Below are positions 17,840-27,507 of a DNA stretch of 64,000 nucleotides, piece after piece. Position 1 is the first letter of the stretch. Each line of letters begins with the position of its first letter. Under the pieces are notes generated by a model, which saw only the letters and a program-made list of their open reading frames with translations, made no database searches and was not told the origin of the DNA. The DNA is from Moraxella caviae (GTDB lineage Bacteria; Pseudomonadota; Gammaproteobacteria; Pseudomonadales; Moraxellaceae). A program made the translations under genes and the position numbers. The stretch covers positions 1-64,000 of the forward strand of contig NZ_MUXU01000021.1 in assembly GCF_002014985.1 (NCBI RefSeq), given 5' to 3'.

Positions 17840-19089
17840 TAGGCACTCTCTTGTGGATTGGTTTGGCTGTTTGCGCTGCTTAATGCGCCATCTTTTGGCG
17901 TGTCGTCTTTTTGAACAAAGATGAACGGCTCAAGTTTAAACTTCATCTCTACATGGCGCTCAAGGTCAGGGACGTTAAATGCGTCATTTTCGCTCACAAA
18001 ACTGATGGACGTGCCAGTATGTCCCGCGCGCCCTGTGCGCCCAATGCGATGCACATAATCGTCAGGCAAATCAGGCAAAGTGAAATTAATGACGTGCGTT
18101 ACATCATCAACGTGAATGCCACGCCCTGCCACGTCTGTCGCCACCAGCACCGACACTTCGCCATCTTTAAAACGCTGCAAATAGCGCTCACGTTTTTGTT
18201 GTGCCACATCGCCTGACAGCATGGTGATGTCGTGATGGCGACGCAAATTGTCGTACAGTCTTTTGACTTGGTCTTTGCGGTTGGCAAATACGATGGCTTT
18301 TTTAACGTCATCTTGCGATAAAATCTGGCGCAATGCCGACATTTTTTCACGCTCGGTCAAAAGATAAAAACGCTGCTCAATATCTTTATTGGTCTTGCTT
18401 TCTGGTGCGATTTCCACAAAAGCTGGGTGGTGCAGCCAACGATACGCCAAATTCATCACGTCTTGGTTAAACGTTGCCGAAAACAGCAGGCTTTGGCGGT
18501 CGGTGTTGGCAGGCATATGGCGCACAATGCGCTTAATGTCAGGAATAAAGCCCATGTCCAGCATGCGGTCGGCTTCATCAAGCACGAACACTTCCACACG
18601 ATCCAAAAACAGCTCGCCACGCTGCACCCAGTCAATGATACGCCCCGGCGTGCCAATCAAAATATCCAGCGGTCTTTTGGAAAGCTGCGCGGCTTGCTTA
18701 TCAAAATCCGCACCGCCTGTTACACACACGCTGTGCAAATCAGCAAAGCGCACAAGCTCACGGCAATCAGCAAAAATCTGCTGCGCCAGCTCTCTGGTTG
18801 GTGCCAGCACCAGCGCACGCGGCTCACCCAAAAAACGCTCTTCGCTCGCCTTAAAAGGACGTGCCAAAAGCGCTTCAATGATGGTGATTAAAAACGTGGC
18901 AGTCTTGCCTGTGCCTGTTTGCGCCTGCCCAATGGCATCTTGGTGCGCCAATGTGTGCGGCAAAATCTGCGCCTGAATGGGCGTCAGCTGCTCAAAGCCC
19001 AGCGCCTTCACCGCCTTGAGTGTGGCTTGCGACAGTGGCAAATCAGCAAAGGTTTGAAAACTTGGCAAGGCAGAATCTGATTGGTGCAT
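17839..19089 (-). CDS. rhlB: DEAD-box RNA helicase RhlB
   Basis: This is an ATP-dependent RNA helicase, usually a partner of RNase E in mRNA decay. The 416-residue protein has a Q motif (FEQLTPIQAQILP), Walker A AQTGTGKT, PTRELAQQ, TPGRIIDW, DEADRMLDMGFIPD, SATF, and the C-terminal ATDVAGRGIHVDD and HRIGRTGRAG motifs. DEADRMLDMGFIPD and the overall run of motifs resemble pseudomonad RhlB more than RhlE. ATG 19089 with GGAAG upstream is chosen over a longer frame to 19197, whose extra residues are unlike the family. Confidence 0.88.
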   Translation of the reverse strand: MHQSDSALPSFQTFADLPLSQATLKAVKALGFEQLTPIQAQILPHTLAHQDAIGQAQTGTGKTATFLITIIEALLARPFKASEERFLGEPRALVLAPTRELAQQIFADCRELVRFADLHSVCVTGGADFDKQAAQLSKRPLDILIGTPGRIIDWVQRGELFLDRVEVFVLDEADRMLDMGFIPDIKRIVRHMPANTDRQSLLFSATFNQDVMNLAYRWLHHPAFVEIAPESKTNKDIEQRFYLLTEREKMSALRQILSQDDVKKAIVFANRKDQVKRLYDNLRRHHDITMLSGDVAQQKRERYLQRFKDGEVSVLVATDVAGRGIHVDDVTHVINFTLPDLPDDYVHRIGRTGRAGHTGTSISFVSENDAFNVPDLERHVEMKFKLEPFIFVQKDDTPKDGALSSANSQTNPQESA

Positions 19090-19224
19090 GAAAGATGGCT
19101 TCCTAATTTGACAAATGCGCAAATGGCACTGCACTTCGCCATTTGCGGTACATGATTTTGCTGTAGTTTTGCTTAAACAAGGCAAGCCAAGCTGCAAATT
19201 TTACCGCCCAGCCTGCCCAAGCGA

Positions 19225-19647
19225 TTATTTATCCAGCTGACTGCTCAGCTCATTTAGGCAGCCGTGCATGGTTTGATCGGCAATGCTGGCAATGAACGCG
19301 GCTTTTTTGTCGTCCGTTTTTTCTACGTCCAGCTTGTAAATTTGCGCCAAAGCGTCTTTCCAAGCGTCATGCACAGATTTTGACAAGCCGTTATCGCCAA
19401 AATGCTGTTTTAGCTCTTTGCCTGACAGCTCCACTTGTTTTTTAGCGTCAGCGTAGCTTACGTTGGTTTGGCGCAAATGTGCGATAGAAGCCGCACCAAT
19501 CGTAGTGATTTCGCACACGTTTAGCATGGCTTGCTCTTTTTCGCTCAGTGTTGGCGTTTTGTCTTTGGCGGCCGCTGGCGCAGCAAGGCTTAGGCAAGCC
19601 AATGCAGCCGCTGTAAATGCAGTGATTTTTGTTGTCATGGTTGTCAT
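19225..19647 (-). CDS. Small exported protein of unknown function
   Basis: This 140-residue protein has a clear Sec signal peptide (basic start, then ITAFTAAALACLSLAAP, cleavage after AAPAAA). The mature part of about 115 residues is helical, charged and contains two Cys (in MLNVCEITT and MHGCLNEL) that could pair in the periplasm. I do not recognise the family. A second ATG three codons in is an equally good start. It lies 135 bases downstream of rhlB and may share its transcript orientation only. Confidence 0.65.
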   Translation of the reverse strand: MTTMTTKITAFTAAALACLSLAAPAAAKDKTPTLSEKEQAMLNVCEITTIGAASIAHLRQTNVSYADAKKQVELSGKELKQHFGDNGLSKSVHDAWKDALAQIYKLDVEKTDDKKAAFIASIADQTMHGCLNELSSQLDK

Positions 19648-19819
19648 AATTACTTCTCTTTTGGGTTTGTGATTGTGTAAATCCTTTACGATACCGCATT
19701 TACCGTGAAATTACAACCCATTTTTCACCCATTCACCAAAGCCAAACAAACCAACAACATTCGCCACACCATCTTGATGTCATTGCGTCAATCTTTTTAA
19801 ATCCAGCCATTTAAAAACA

Positions 19820-19845
19820 AAATCCCACCAAAAATGGCAGGATTT
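19820..19845 (-). terminator. Cold-shock gene terminator
   Basis: On the minus strand AAATCCTGCCA/TGGTGGGATTT pairs over 11 positions (two G-U) around a TTTT loop, followed by TGTTTTT. It lies about 90 bases after the cold-shock stop codon. Confidence 0.7.
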
Positions 19846-19931
19846 CATCGTCTTTTGGCGATTGTCTTTTAATCCGTGCGCTCAAATTTCACCTAAAAAT
19901 TTAAACCAACGGACAAGCTCACGCCTAAGAC

Positions 19932-20141
19932 TTACAGCTTGGTTACTTCTTCAGCTTGCAAGCCTTTGTCGCCTTCGGTTACGGTAAATTCAACCGCTTG
20001 ACCTTCTTTTAGTGAGCGATAACCTTCACCTTGAATGGCACGAAAATGCACAAACACATCTTCGCCAGTGGCGCGCTGAATGAAGCCAAAGCCTTTAGAA
20101 TCATTGAACCACTTTACGGTACCTTGTTCACGAGCTGACAT
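19932..20141 (-). CDS. cspA: Cold-shock domain protein
   Basis: The 69-residue single-domain OB-fold RNA/DNA chaperone has the RNP1 motif KGFGFI in [16 protein letters not shown] and RNP2 in DVFVHF. Start ATG 20141 follows GGGAAAG closely and gives the canonical [13 protein letters not shown] beginning; the frame's extra ten residues are ignored. Cold-inducible and constitutive members cannot be told apart from the protein. The long upstream spacer could hold a structured leader of the kind found before cspA, but I could not show one. Confidence 0.93.
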   Translation of the reverse strand: MSAREQGTVKWFNDSKGFGFIQRATGEDVFVHFRAIQGEGYRSLKEGQAVEFTVTEGDKGLQAEEVTKL

Positions 20142-20968
20142 AAAACTTTCCCATATTGTTGCTTGTGCCAACTTTATGTCTTTGCAAAGAACAGATAACG
20201 CAAAGTCATCGCAAATACACTACTCATCAGCTATTTATTACAAGCGGATTTTAAAACCAGTTTGGCAACCACTCCCAAACTCTTACAAAATTGATACAAA
20301 TATTGCAGCAACGCTTTTTTGCCAAGTCTTCGCAAAGGTTTGCAAATCCGCCAGCAATCAATCACCCCAATAATTGATGGTGGCACAGTACACCAATCAT
20401 ACAAAGCAGAAAAAATCTTACGCAATTATCTTAGCGCGTGCGCCAAGTGGTATCATACCACGTTCGCCAACAAATACAAGCGTTTACTGTCAGTTTTTCA
20501 TCTAAAACGTCAAATTTATGCCGCCTTCTTTAAATCACGCACAAAGGCGGCAAATAAACACCCGTCAAAGTACGGCAAACATACACATACTTTATATTTT
20601 TACTTTATAATGCTAACAAAATCTAAATCAAAAACCGTTCTTGACAAGCTCTTCTTACCAAATCCTTTAAGCTACGCCAAAAACAGCCTTGTAAAACCTT
20701 GCAAGCAGTATGGCAAATCCGCCACCGCTTTACAAATGCCAATTTGGCACATATTCAGTCCAAAAACACCAACTTGAAAAACTAATTCAAAAGCCAATTT
20801 ACAAAACCGACTGAACACCTGCCATGCACGTCATCGCTTACGTTTGTAAGTTTGCGCTTTATCCTTTATAATGCACGATAAAAGCCGACAGTCATCTGAG
20901 CCGACTTTGGCTTATAGCACAACCAACGCTTTACAATCAACGCTCACAAAACCAAATTTTACAAAACT
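20142..20968. other. 827-base spacer between cspA and aroQ
   Basis: This is the longest gene-free stretch in the window. It contains the divergent control regions of cspA and aroQ. A plus-strand open frame of about 150 codons (20319-20777) is Lys/Tyr/His-rich, lacks a ribosome site and resembles nothing known, so it is not called. The aroQ promoter is at 20844-20872. Confidence 0.55.
20844..20872 (+). promoter_or_regulatory. aroQ promoter
   Basis: TTGTAA (20844-20849) and a perfect TATAAT (20867-20872) are separated by 17 bp, ahead of aroQ with a leader of about 90 nt. This is the best sigma-70 pair I found in the window. Confidence 0.65.
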
Positions 20969-21451
20969 ATGACCAATTCAACCCCACCAAACCGCCACTT
21001 GCTGCTATTAAATGGTGCAAATCTAAATCTGCTTGGCAAGCGCGAACCGCACTTATACGGCACGACCACGCTTGCCGATATTGAAGCGCGCCTACAAAAC
21101 ACCGCCGCCAAGCACGGCATTCGCCTAACCTGTGTACAATCCAATCACGAAGGCGTGCTGGTGGATACGCTTGGCGAATTGGGGCTTTTGGCAGACGAAA
21201 ACGCACGTTTTGATGGCGTCATCATCAATCCTGCAGCATTCACGCACACTTCGGTGGCGCTGCGTGATGCGCTGATGGCGGCAGGCAAGCCCTTTATTGA
21301 AGTGCATTTATCAAACGTACACGCGCGCGAACCATTTCGCAGCCACTCGTATTTTTCTGATAAGGCAGTGGGCGTGATTTGCGGGTTGGGCGATTTGGGT
21401 TATGATATGGCGCTGTCGTGGTTTTTACGCCATGTGTATGATGAAGTTTGA
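20969..21451 (+). CDS. aroQ: Type II 3-dehydroquinate dehydratase
   Basis: AroQ catalyses the third shikimate-pathway step, the trans-dehydration of 3-dehydroquinate, as a dodecamer. The 160-residue protein has the N-terminal [20 protein letters not shown] block (lid Arg and the catalytic Tyr), [37 protein letters not shown] and the C-terminal [11 protein letters not shown]. Its length is normal. It stands alone, with its own promoter and a terminator after it. Confidence 0.96.
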   Translation: MTNSTPPNRHLLLLNGANLNLLGKREPHLYGTTTLADIEARLQNTAAKHGIRLTCVQSNHEGVLVDTLGELGLLADENARFDGVIINPAAFTHTSVALRDALMAAGKPFIEVHLSNVHAREPFRSHSYFSDKAVGVICGLGDLGYDMALSWFLRHVYDEV

Positions 21452-21509
21452 TGATAAAAGCGAATTTAAAAATATCACGCTTTCGTCCTTGGGTTAAACC
21501 CCTATAAAC

Positions 21510-21536
21510 AAAACCGCACTATCAAAGTGCGGTTTT
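21510..21536. terminator. Bidirectional terminator between aroQ and ttcA
   Basis: AAAACCGCAC/GTGCGGTTTT with a 7-nt loop, followed by a T run on the plus strand and T-rich on the minus strand. It serves aroQ and the convergent ttcA. Confidence 0.85.
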
Positions 21537-21553
21537 TTATTGATAAGTGCTTG

Positions 21554-22660
21554 TCAGTCCAGCACAGGGTTAATGACAGGAATTTTATTCGTCTTATTTG
21601 CTGCGCCTTTTTCGGCAGTTTGGGCAAATTTTGGATTGAAGGTTTGCACCGCAGGCGCAGTCGGCAAGCCCATTTGCTCAAGCTCGTCCGCCACGCCCAC
21701 TTGAATGTGATCGCCTTCAAATAAGCGCAGTTCATCGTCTCGCTCGGTTGCCAGACTTTCAAAATCAAACAACTCACGGTCAGCAAGCTGACTTGGCGCA
21801 ACGTTTTGCAACGCCTTAAACATACTTGCCAAGCGTTTTGGGTGCGCCTGATCCCACTCACGCAGCATGTCGTTAATCATGGCACGCTGCAGGTTTTCTT
21901 GGCTGCCGCACAGATTGCACGGAATGATGGGGAAGTTTTTATAACGTGCATAAGTAATGATGTCTTTTTCAGCAACGTAAGCCAGCGGACGGATTAAGAT
22001 GTTTTGCTTATCATCACTCAAAAGCTTTGGCGGCATGGCTTTTAGGCTGCCACCGTGGAACAGATTTAGGAAAAACGTCGCCAAAATGTCATCACGGTGA
22101 TGTCCCAGCGCCACTTTGGTTGCGCCAATTTGCTTGGCAAAACCATACAGCGAACCACGGCGCAGGCGTGAACACGCCGAGCAATACGTTTTACCTTCTG
22201 GCACGACAGATTTTACAATGCTGTAAGTGTCTTTTTCCAAAATATAGTGCGCAATGCCTTGTTCGGATAAGTATTTTGGCAGCACTTCTTCAGGAAAACC
22301 CGGCTGTTTTTGGTCAAGATTGACCGCCACCACATCAAAATGAATCGGCGCAATTTTCTTTAAAAACAGCAAAATATCCAGCAGCGTAAAGCTGTCCTTG
22401 CCGCCAGAAATGCACACCATCACCACGTCGCCATCTTCAATCATATTGAAATCACGAATCGCCCATGACACTTCTTTGCGCAGCTTTTTTTGCAATTTTT
22501 TAAAGCGTGCTGACTTGATACCATCGTCAAAATCGTGCGGCGCATCGTCCGCTTCTTCAGCTTGGCGATTGTCCAAATCCATCGTCAAGGCTTCGATAAT
22601 CTCTTGGTGATTGTCTTGCTCGCTGGTGCGGTCGGTGTTTTCGTGGGTTGCTTGTTGCAT
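21554..22660 (-). CDS. ttcA: tRNA 2-thiocytidine-32 synthetase
   Basis: TtcA thiolates cytidine 32 of certain tRNAs using ATP and an oxygen-sensitive [4Fe-4S] cluster. The 368-residue protein has the PP-loop [13 protein letters not shown] and the two CxxC pairs, [11 protein letters not shown] and [10 protein letters not shown]. coli TtcA is about 310 residues. The excess is a hydrophilic N-terminal lead of about 45 residues and a C-terminal tail of about 40, both low in predicted structure. A later ATG (residue 27) is possible. It lies 61 bases downstream of rlmKL. Confidence 0.93.
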   Translation of the reverse strand: MQQATHENTDRTSEQDNHQEIIEALTMDLDNRQAEEADDAPHDFDDGIKSARFKKLQKKLRKEVSWAIRDFNMIEDGDVVMVCISGGKDSFTLLDILLFLKKIAPIHFDVVAVNLDQKQPGFPEEVLPKYLSEQGIAHYILEKDTYSIVKSVVPEGKTYCSACSRLRRGSLYGFAKQIGATKVALGHHRDDILATFFLNLFHGGSLKAMPPKLLSDDKQNILIRPLAYVAEKDIITYARYKNFPIIPCNLCGSQENLQRAMINDMLREWDQAHPKRLASMFKALQNVAPSQLADRELFDFESLATERDDELRLFEGDHIQVGVADELEQMGLPTAPAVQTFNPKFAQTAEKGAANKTNKIPVINPVLD

Positions 22661-22721
22661 GGCGTACCTAATTTGTTTGTGTTTTATACTCTATTTATAT
22701 TTGTTAAAATCCCAAGCGCCA

Positions 22722-25700
22722 TCACTTGGTATCACGGCGTTTGATTTGATATTTTTTGCTTGGCGTGTCGCTTGTGTTGCTTGTGTTATCGTTCACAGGC
22801 GTTGCCACCATGCGTCCATCCACCACATCATAGCGCACTTTTTGGCTGGCTGGACGTTCTGATTTTTCAAAACGGCTGTTTTTATCAAATCGTCCATCCT
22901 TGCCAAAACGCTCATTACCAAGACGCTCATTTTTGCCAAAGCGTCTATCTGCGCCTGTACGTTGGTCTTTATCAAAAGGCGTGCGTTTATCAAAGGATTT
23001 ATTTTCGGCAAAAGATTTTTCACCAAACGGTTTTTTGTCAAACCGCTTCTCACCAAACGACTTTTTACCAAAGGATTTATCTTTGTCAAAACCGCTGTCC
23101 GCTCGTTTGTCCGTTGGTTTATCAAAGCGACGTGAATATGCCGTGCGCTCATGACTGCGTTTTGCGCCATCTTTTGGGGCGAATTTATCCGTTTTTGATT
23201 TGTCAAAACCGCTGTCAATGTGGCGTTTTTCACGCACGTTTTGATTGGCATGATTTGCGCTCATCGCATCATCTTGTGCAACATCAGACGCCGTCTCGCT
23301 TGGCGCAAACACCCCTTGACGATGGCGGATTTCATAACTGCGGTGAATCGGTTTTTTCACATCAAAATCAAAACCGATGGTGCGCTCGGTAATCTCCGTG
23401 ATGTCATAGCGGGCAAACAGACTTTCGTCCAGCGCAAAGCGTGTGTAGTTATTACTAAAATACAGCACGCCACCAGCCGACAGACGGTTCATCGCGCGGT
23501 TAATCAAGGCGGCATGGTCGCGCTGCACATCAAAAGTGCCTTTGAATTTTTTGGAATTAGAAAAAGTTGGCGGATCGATAAAAATCACATCAAAACTTTG
23601 GGTGTTATCCTTAATCCACTCAAACACATCAGAAGCGATGAACTCATATTTTGGCTGTCCGTCCAGCACCGCATCCAGCGCCAAACCATTGAGCGCAAAA
23701 TTCTGCTTACCCCAATCCAAATAATTTGCCGACAAATCCACGCTTGTTACCGATTTTGCGCCGTGCAATGCCGCATGAACGCTGGCACTGCAAGTATAAG
23801 CAAACAAATTCAGCACACGTTTATTACGGCTTGCTTTTGCCACAAGTCCACGCATATTACGATGGTCAATGAATAGCCCTGTGTCCAGATAATCGGTGAA
23901 ATTGACGTAAAAATACGCCCCTGCTTCGCGCGCGACCCACAGTTTACGGCGTTTTTCGCTGCTGGCTGGGTTTTTAGTGTATTGCTCGTTACCCGATTGG
24001 CGTGCGCGGGTCTTGATGAACACATCTTCGCGCGCCACGTCCAGCACTTCTCGCACGCCTGCCAGCACTAAATTAAAGCGTGCCTTGGCGACATCGGCAG
24101 CGATTTGCTTGGGCGGTGCGTACTCTTGAACGTGCACTTTATCGCCATACACGTCAATCGCCACGTTAAAATTCGGCAAATCGGCATCGTACAGGCGCAA
24201 ATTACTCACGTCTTGTTGTTTGGCTTGTTTTTTTAGATGAGCGGTGTTTTTTTGCAAGCGATTGATGAAATCTTGCGCTTGCGGCTCGGTGATGGATTTT
24301 TTCTCAAAACGCTCCACGATACCGACAGGCTTAGCAAAATTTAGCTGCCCATGGCGAAAATACACCGTCAGCGCGCCGTTATGACAACGCACAGTTTTTG
24401 GCTCAAGCAGCGGCAAAGTGTCAGCGTGCTCAATATGACTTGCCAGCACCGCAAGCGCAGCATTTGGCACGCCTACCGCTGCCAAGCCGTCCACCACAGC
24501 CAAGCCCAAGCCTTGATACAAAGGCTTGATAAAATCAGCTTCACCAAGTCGCTCGCCATACGGTGGATTGGTGATGATAAGCGGATTTTTTGGCAAATTT
24601 TTTAATGAATTGGTTGATAAGCTTGTCGGTGAATTTGTCGGTAAAGCCGCACCACCATCGCCCAGCACTTGCGCCAAAACGCCTTTAAGCTGGCTGAGCG
24701 GTCGTTGTTGAAGTGTCATGTGCGGCAAGAAATTGACAAGTCCAGCCGCCAGCAAGTTTTGATGGCAAGCGTGAACTGCGTGTGCGTCAGCGTCCAGCGC
24801 AATCACCACAGGCGGTTTGTCGCACAGCGTTGCCAAATTGTCGTGGAATTGATTTAGGGCTTGCTCCACCATCTGCTCCCACAACGCTTCATCGTGGTGC
24901 TGCCAATGATAAAAGCCAAAAGCGTGCGTGCGATGTTCCACGCCCACAGGGTAATCGGTGCGCATCAGCATGGCTTCTGCCACGAACGTACCAGAGCCGC
25001 ACATCAGATCGATGAGTGCATCAAATTTATAATCGCCCTTATCGGTGCGCTTATGCCAGCCGCTTTCGTACAGCAGCGCCGCCGCCAAGTTTTCCTTCAG
25101 CGGTGCTGCGGTATTTGCCACACGATAACCACGGCGGTGCAAGCTGACGCCTGATAAATCCACGAAAAGCTCGGCAAATTTGGCATTCGCCGCCGCAAAA
25201 ATCTGCACTTGTGGCGATTTTGCGTCCACGTCAGGGCGGCTGCCCAGCGCACGATTAAAACTGTCCGCGATGGCGTCTTTGATACGCAGCGTGGCGAATT
25301 GCTGGTTGATACTTAGGCGTTTATCGGTCGTCAGGCGCACTGCAAAGGTTTGCGACACATCAAAAATACTCGCCCAATCATAACGACTGGCAAAGGCGTA
25401 CAACGCTTGTGGCACGTCTTCATCAAGCACGTCCGCCTCCAGCGTGCGGCTGATTTTTTTGCCTTGTCTGTCGGTGGTGATTTGCGTGCTGGTTTCACGT
25501 TTTTGTTTGAAATGATACTCGCCAATCGGCAAAAGCACACGGCTTGCCACACGGCTGTACAGACAAATGCGGTACAAATCTGCAAGCGCCGCCTGCACCT
25601 GCACCCTGCCTGCACGCAGCACATCGCCTGTCAAGCCAAAACTGTCAAGCTCAATCAGCAAGGCGTTTTCAAGTCCATCAGCACAAGTGATGACTAGCGT

Positions 25701-25751
25701 GAATTGCTGCGGATTAAAATTCGCAAAAGGATTGGCTGGCGTGTGGCTCAT
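22722..25751 (-). CDS. rlmL: Bifunctional 23S rRNA methyltransferase RlmKL
   Basis: This protein of about 1009 residues fuses the m2G2445 (RlmL) and m7G2069 (RlmK) methyltransferases of 23S rRNA. The N-terminal half has a THUMP domain, SAM motif LIDLMCGSGTFVAEA and catalytic NPPYGERLGE. The second half has VLNLFAYTCSASVHAALHGA and FIDPPTFSNSKK. The enzyme proper ends near residue 750. About 250 further residues are rich in Lys, Arg, Asp, Phe and Gly, with a run of KSFG/KRFD/KPFG-like pentamers, absent from the E. coli protein (about 700 residues). Start ATG 25751 gives the expected MSHTPANPF beginning. Confidence 0.93.
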   Translation of the reverse strand: MSHTPANPFANFNPQQFTLVITCADGLENALLIELDSFGLTGDVLRAGRVQVQAALADLYRICLYSRVASRVLLPIGEYHFKQKRETSTQITTDRQGKKISRTLEADVLDEDVPQALYAFASRYDWASIFDVSQTFAVRLTTDKRLSINQQFATLRIKDAIADSFNRALGSRPDVDAKSPQVQIFAAANAKFAELFVDLSGVSLHRRGYRVANTAAPLKENLAAALLYESGWHKRTDKGDYKFDALIDLMCGSGTFVAEAMLMRTDYPVGVEHRTHAFGFYHWQHHDEALWEQMVEQALNQFHDNLATLCDKPPVVIALDADAHAVHACHQNLLAAGLVNFLPHMTLQQRPLSQLKGVLAQVLGDGGAALPTNSPTSLSTNSLKNLPKNPLIITNPPYGERLGEADFIKPLYQGLGLAVVDGLAAVGVPNAALAVLASHIEHADTLPLLEPKTVRCHNGALTVYFRHGQLNFAKPVGIVERFEKKSITEPQAQDFINRLQKNTAHLKKQAKQQDVSNLRLYDADLPNFNVAIDVYGDKVHVQEYAPPKQIAADVAKARFNLVLAGVREVLDVAREDVFIKTRARQSGNEQYTKNPASSEKRRKLWVAREAGAYFYVNFTDYLDTGLFIDHRNMRGLVAKASRNKRVLNLFAYTCSASVHAALHGAKSVTSVDLSANYLDWGKQNFALNGLALDAVLDGQPKYEFIASDVFEWIKDNTQSFDVIFIDPPTFSNSKKFKGTFDVQRDHAALINRAMNRLSAGGVLYFSNNYTRFALDESLFARYDITEITERTIGFDFDVKKPIHRSYEIRHRQGVFAPSETASDVAQDDAMSANHANQNVREKRHIDSGFDKSKTDKFAPKDGAKRSHERTAYSRRFDKPTDKRADSGFDKDKSFGKKSFGEKRFDKKPFGEKSFAENKSFDKRTPFDKDQRTGADRRFGKNERLGNERFGKDGRFDKNSRFEKSERPASQKVRYDVVDGRMVATPVNDNTSNTSDTPSKKYQIKRRDTK

Positions 25752-26079
25752 GGCGCTCTCAAACAAAATCAAACAAGGGGATAAACTTGCCATTATAGCA
25801 TAAATTTAGCGAAGGTTTGTGAAATGATTTTGGTGAGAGTTGGCTGCTTGATTAAAAAACGTGGGATTTGTGAGTTGATTGATTGGCTGGTTTGTATGGC
25901 GTGTGGCTTTTGAGTGTTTAACGCTTGGCGCATGACAATACACCTGCAATTTATCATGCGCACACTGACCGACAAAAGCAAAGTTTTTGGCTGCGCTATC
26001 ACATTTATAAAGCCTCACAGCCAAACCGTGAGCGGTTAAAACTTGCGTAAACCTACTTATGAAAACTACTCATTCACCT
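25752..26079. other. Spacer upstream of rlmKL
   Basis: No gene is supported. It contains an inverted repeat GCGCATGA (25928-25935) / TCATGCGC (25954-25961) with an 18-nt loop and no T run, which might be an operator or an RNA hairpin, and the presumed rlmKL promoter region on the minus strand. Confidence 0.5.
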
Positions 26080-26265
26080 TTAATTATTACCGCTCACACA
26101 AACCACTACATTGCCCTGCTGCACCACTTGCGCGCCCATTGCTTGGCAGGCGTTCGTTTGGCGTACTTTATGCGCATAAAATCCAGCGATAAAACTCACC
26201 GTGCATAAAAGCGCCACCAGCATTTTTACGCCCAATGTCTGCGCCATGCTACTTTGTGATTGCAT
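26080..26265 (-). CDS. Small single-pass membrane protein
   Basis: This 61-residue protein has one clear membrane segment (about residues 15-34, MLVALLCTVSFIAGFYAHKV), then a short periplasmic or cytoplasmic tail with two Cys (NACQAMGAQ and VVVCVSGNN). I chose ATG 26265 because GGGGG lies six bases upstream; a longer in-frame version starting inside the next gene has no such site. It begins ten bases after the glutathione transferase stop, so the two are probably one transcript. I do not recognise the family. Confidence 0.6.
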   Translation of the reverse strand: MQSQSSMAQTLGVKMLVALLCTVSFIAGFYAHKVRQTNACQAMGAQVVQQGNVVVCVSGNN

Positions 26266-26275
26266 AAATCCCCCG

Positions 26276-26950
26276 TTAGGCAAATTGCGCTTGGTCAATC
26301 GCAAAAGCCGACTTATACGCAGTGCGACTTTCACAGCGTTTTAGCCAATTATGAATGGCGGCAAATTGCTCGTCCAGCGAGCCATTATCACGCATGGCAG
26401 CCAGTGCAAAATGCGCATGAATGTCCGCTGCGCCAAAACGTGCGCCTGTGATGTATTGATGGTTGTTTAGTGTTTCTTCAAGTAAATTTAACGATTTTTT
26501 GATATTTTCCTGCAAAAACAGCGTTTCTACTTTCTTATGAATGCCTTTTGCCACAGGACGCACCAAAAATGGCGATTTGGCGGCAATATTCCCAAACACC
26601 AAACGCATAACCAAATTTGGCATCAGCGAACCTTCCACATGGTGCAGCCAAAAATTATGCGCTTCCCATTCGCTCTCGGTATCACTTGGCGAAAACACGC
26701 GCGCCTTATCATAATGGCGCAGCAAATATTCAATGATAAAAGCCGACTCCACAAGCGCACGTCCGTCCACTTGCAAGGTTGGCGATTTGCCCATCGGGTG
26801 AATGTCCGCCAATGCCGATGGCGCAAGATAGCTTCTGGAGCGCGGATAGCTGACAAGCTGGTATTGCGTTTGGTACTCGGCTTTTAGCTCTTCTAGCAGC
26901 CACAAAATACGAAATGAGCGAGATTTTTGTAAATGATGTAAAATTAACAT
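26276..26950 (-). CDS. Glutathione S-transferase family protein
   Basis: The 224-residue protein has a thioredoxin-like N-terminal domain (ILHHLQKSRSFRILWLLEELKAEY, then GKSPTLQVDGRALVESAFIIEYL, with the cis-Pro and the ESA glutathione-binding turn) and an all-helical C-terminal domain. The Ser in the KSRSFR turn is the likely thiol-activating residue. The class and substrate are not determinable. It is followed closely by the small membrane protein. Confidence 0.88.
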   Translation of the reverse strand: MLILHHLQKSRSFRILWLLEELKAEYQTQYQLVSYPRSRSYLAPSALADIHPMGKSPTLQVDGRALVESAFIIEYLLRHYDKARVFSPSDTESEWEAHNFWLHHVEGSLMPNLVMRLVFGNIAAKSPFLVRPVAKGIHKKVETLFLQENIKKSLNLLEETLNNHQYITGARFGAADIHAHFALAAMRDNGSLDEQFAAIHNWLKRCESRTAYKSAFAIDQAQFA

Positions 26951-27507
26951 GGCGCGCCTTTATTACTGATTTTATTACGATTTTTAAAAAATTTTTGCCA
27001 AAATAACACTTTAGCCAACAAACCAAAGCATAAAATCTGGCATCAATCCGAGTAAAAATTGGGTGAGAGTTTATAAAAAGTTTATAAAAATCACTTTAAA
27101 TTCATCATCAATCAGTCTAGCAAGTTTTAACAGTAAATACAACTTTTTACCCATTGCACTCACTCAAATCCACCAAATCCACACCTTTTTATCAACACTC
27201 AATCCAGCACCGAAAACCTTGCCAAATTTTAACAAATACAACGTAAATCACACGCAATTTTTAAAAATCCCACCAATTCACAGCAAACGTCATTTAGGGC
27301 TAGGTTTTTTGGGGTTAGTTGTGGTAAACTGATAGCCATTCTTGGCGCATTTGGCGATAGGCGTGTTTGTACGGCTTGCAAGTCCAGCTTTTCATTGGTG
27401 ATTTGCTTGCTTGATTTGCCTGCTTCATGCCACAAAACAGCCGCCGCCAAAGCACAGCTTATTTGACAAATTAAATTTGCACACATTCTTATAAAAAAGG
27501 TTATTTT
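26951..27507. other. Spacer between gst and bamD
   Basis: This 557-base, very AT-rich spacer separates the divergent gst and bamD. Short open frames on both strands (about 27063-27332 plus, 27229-27486 minus) overlap each other, have no ribosome site and encode no recognisable protein, so none is called. It should contain the bamD promoter; no convincing box pair was found. Confidence 0.5.

Noticed and set aside
20319..20777. 152-codon open frame in the cspA-aroQ spacer
   Set aside because: No ribosome site or recognisable domain; Lys/Tyr/His-rich translation typical of AT-rich non-coding DNA.
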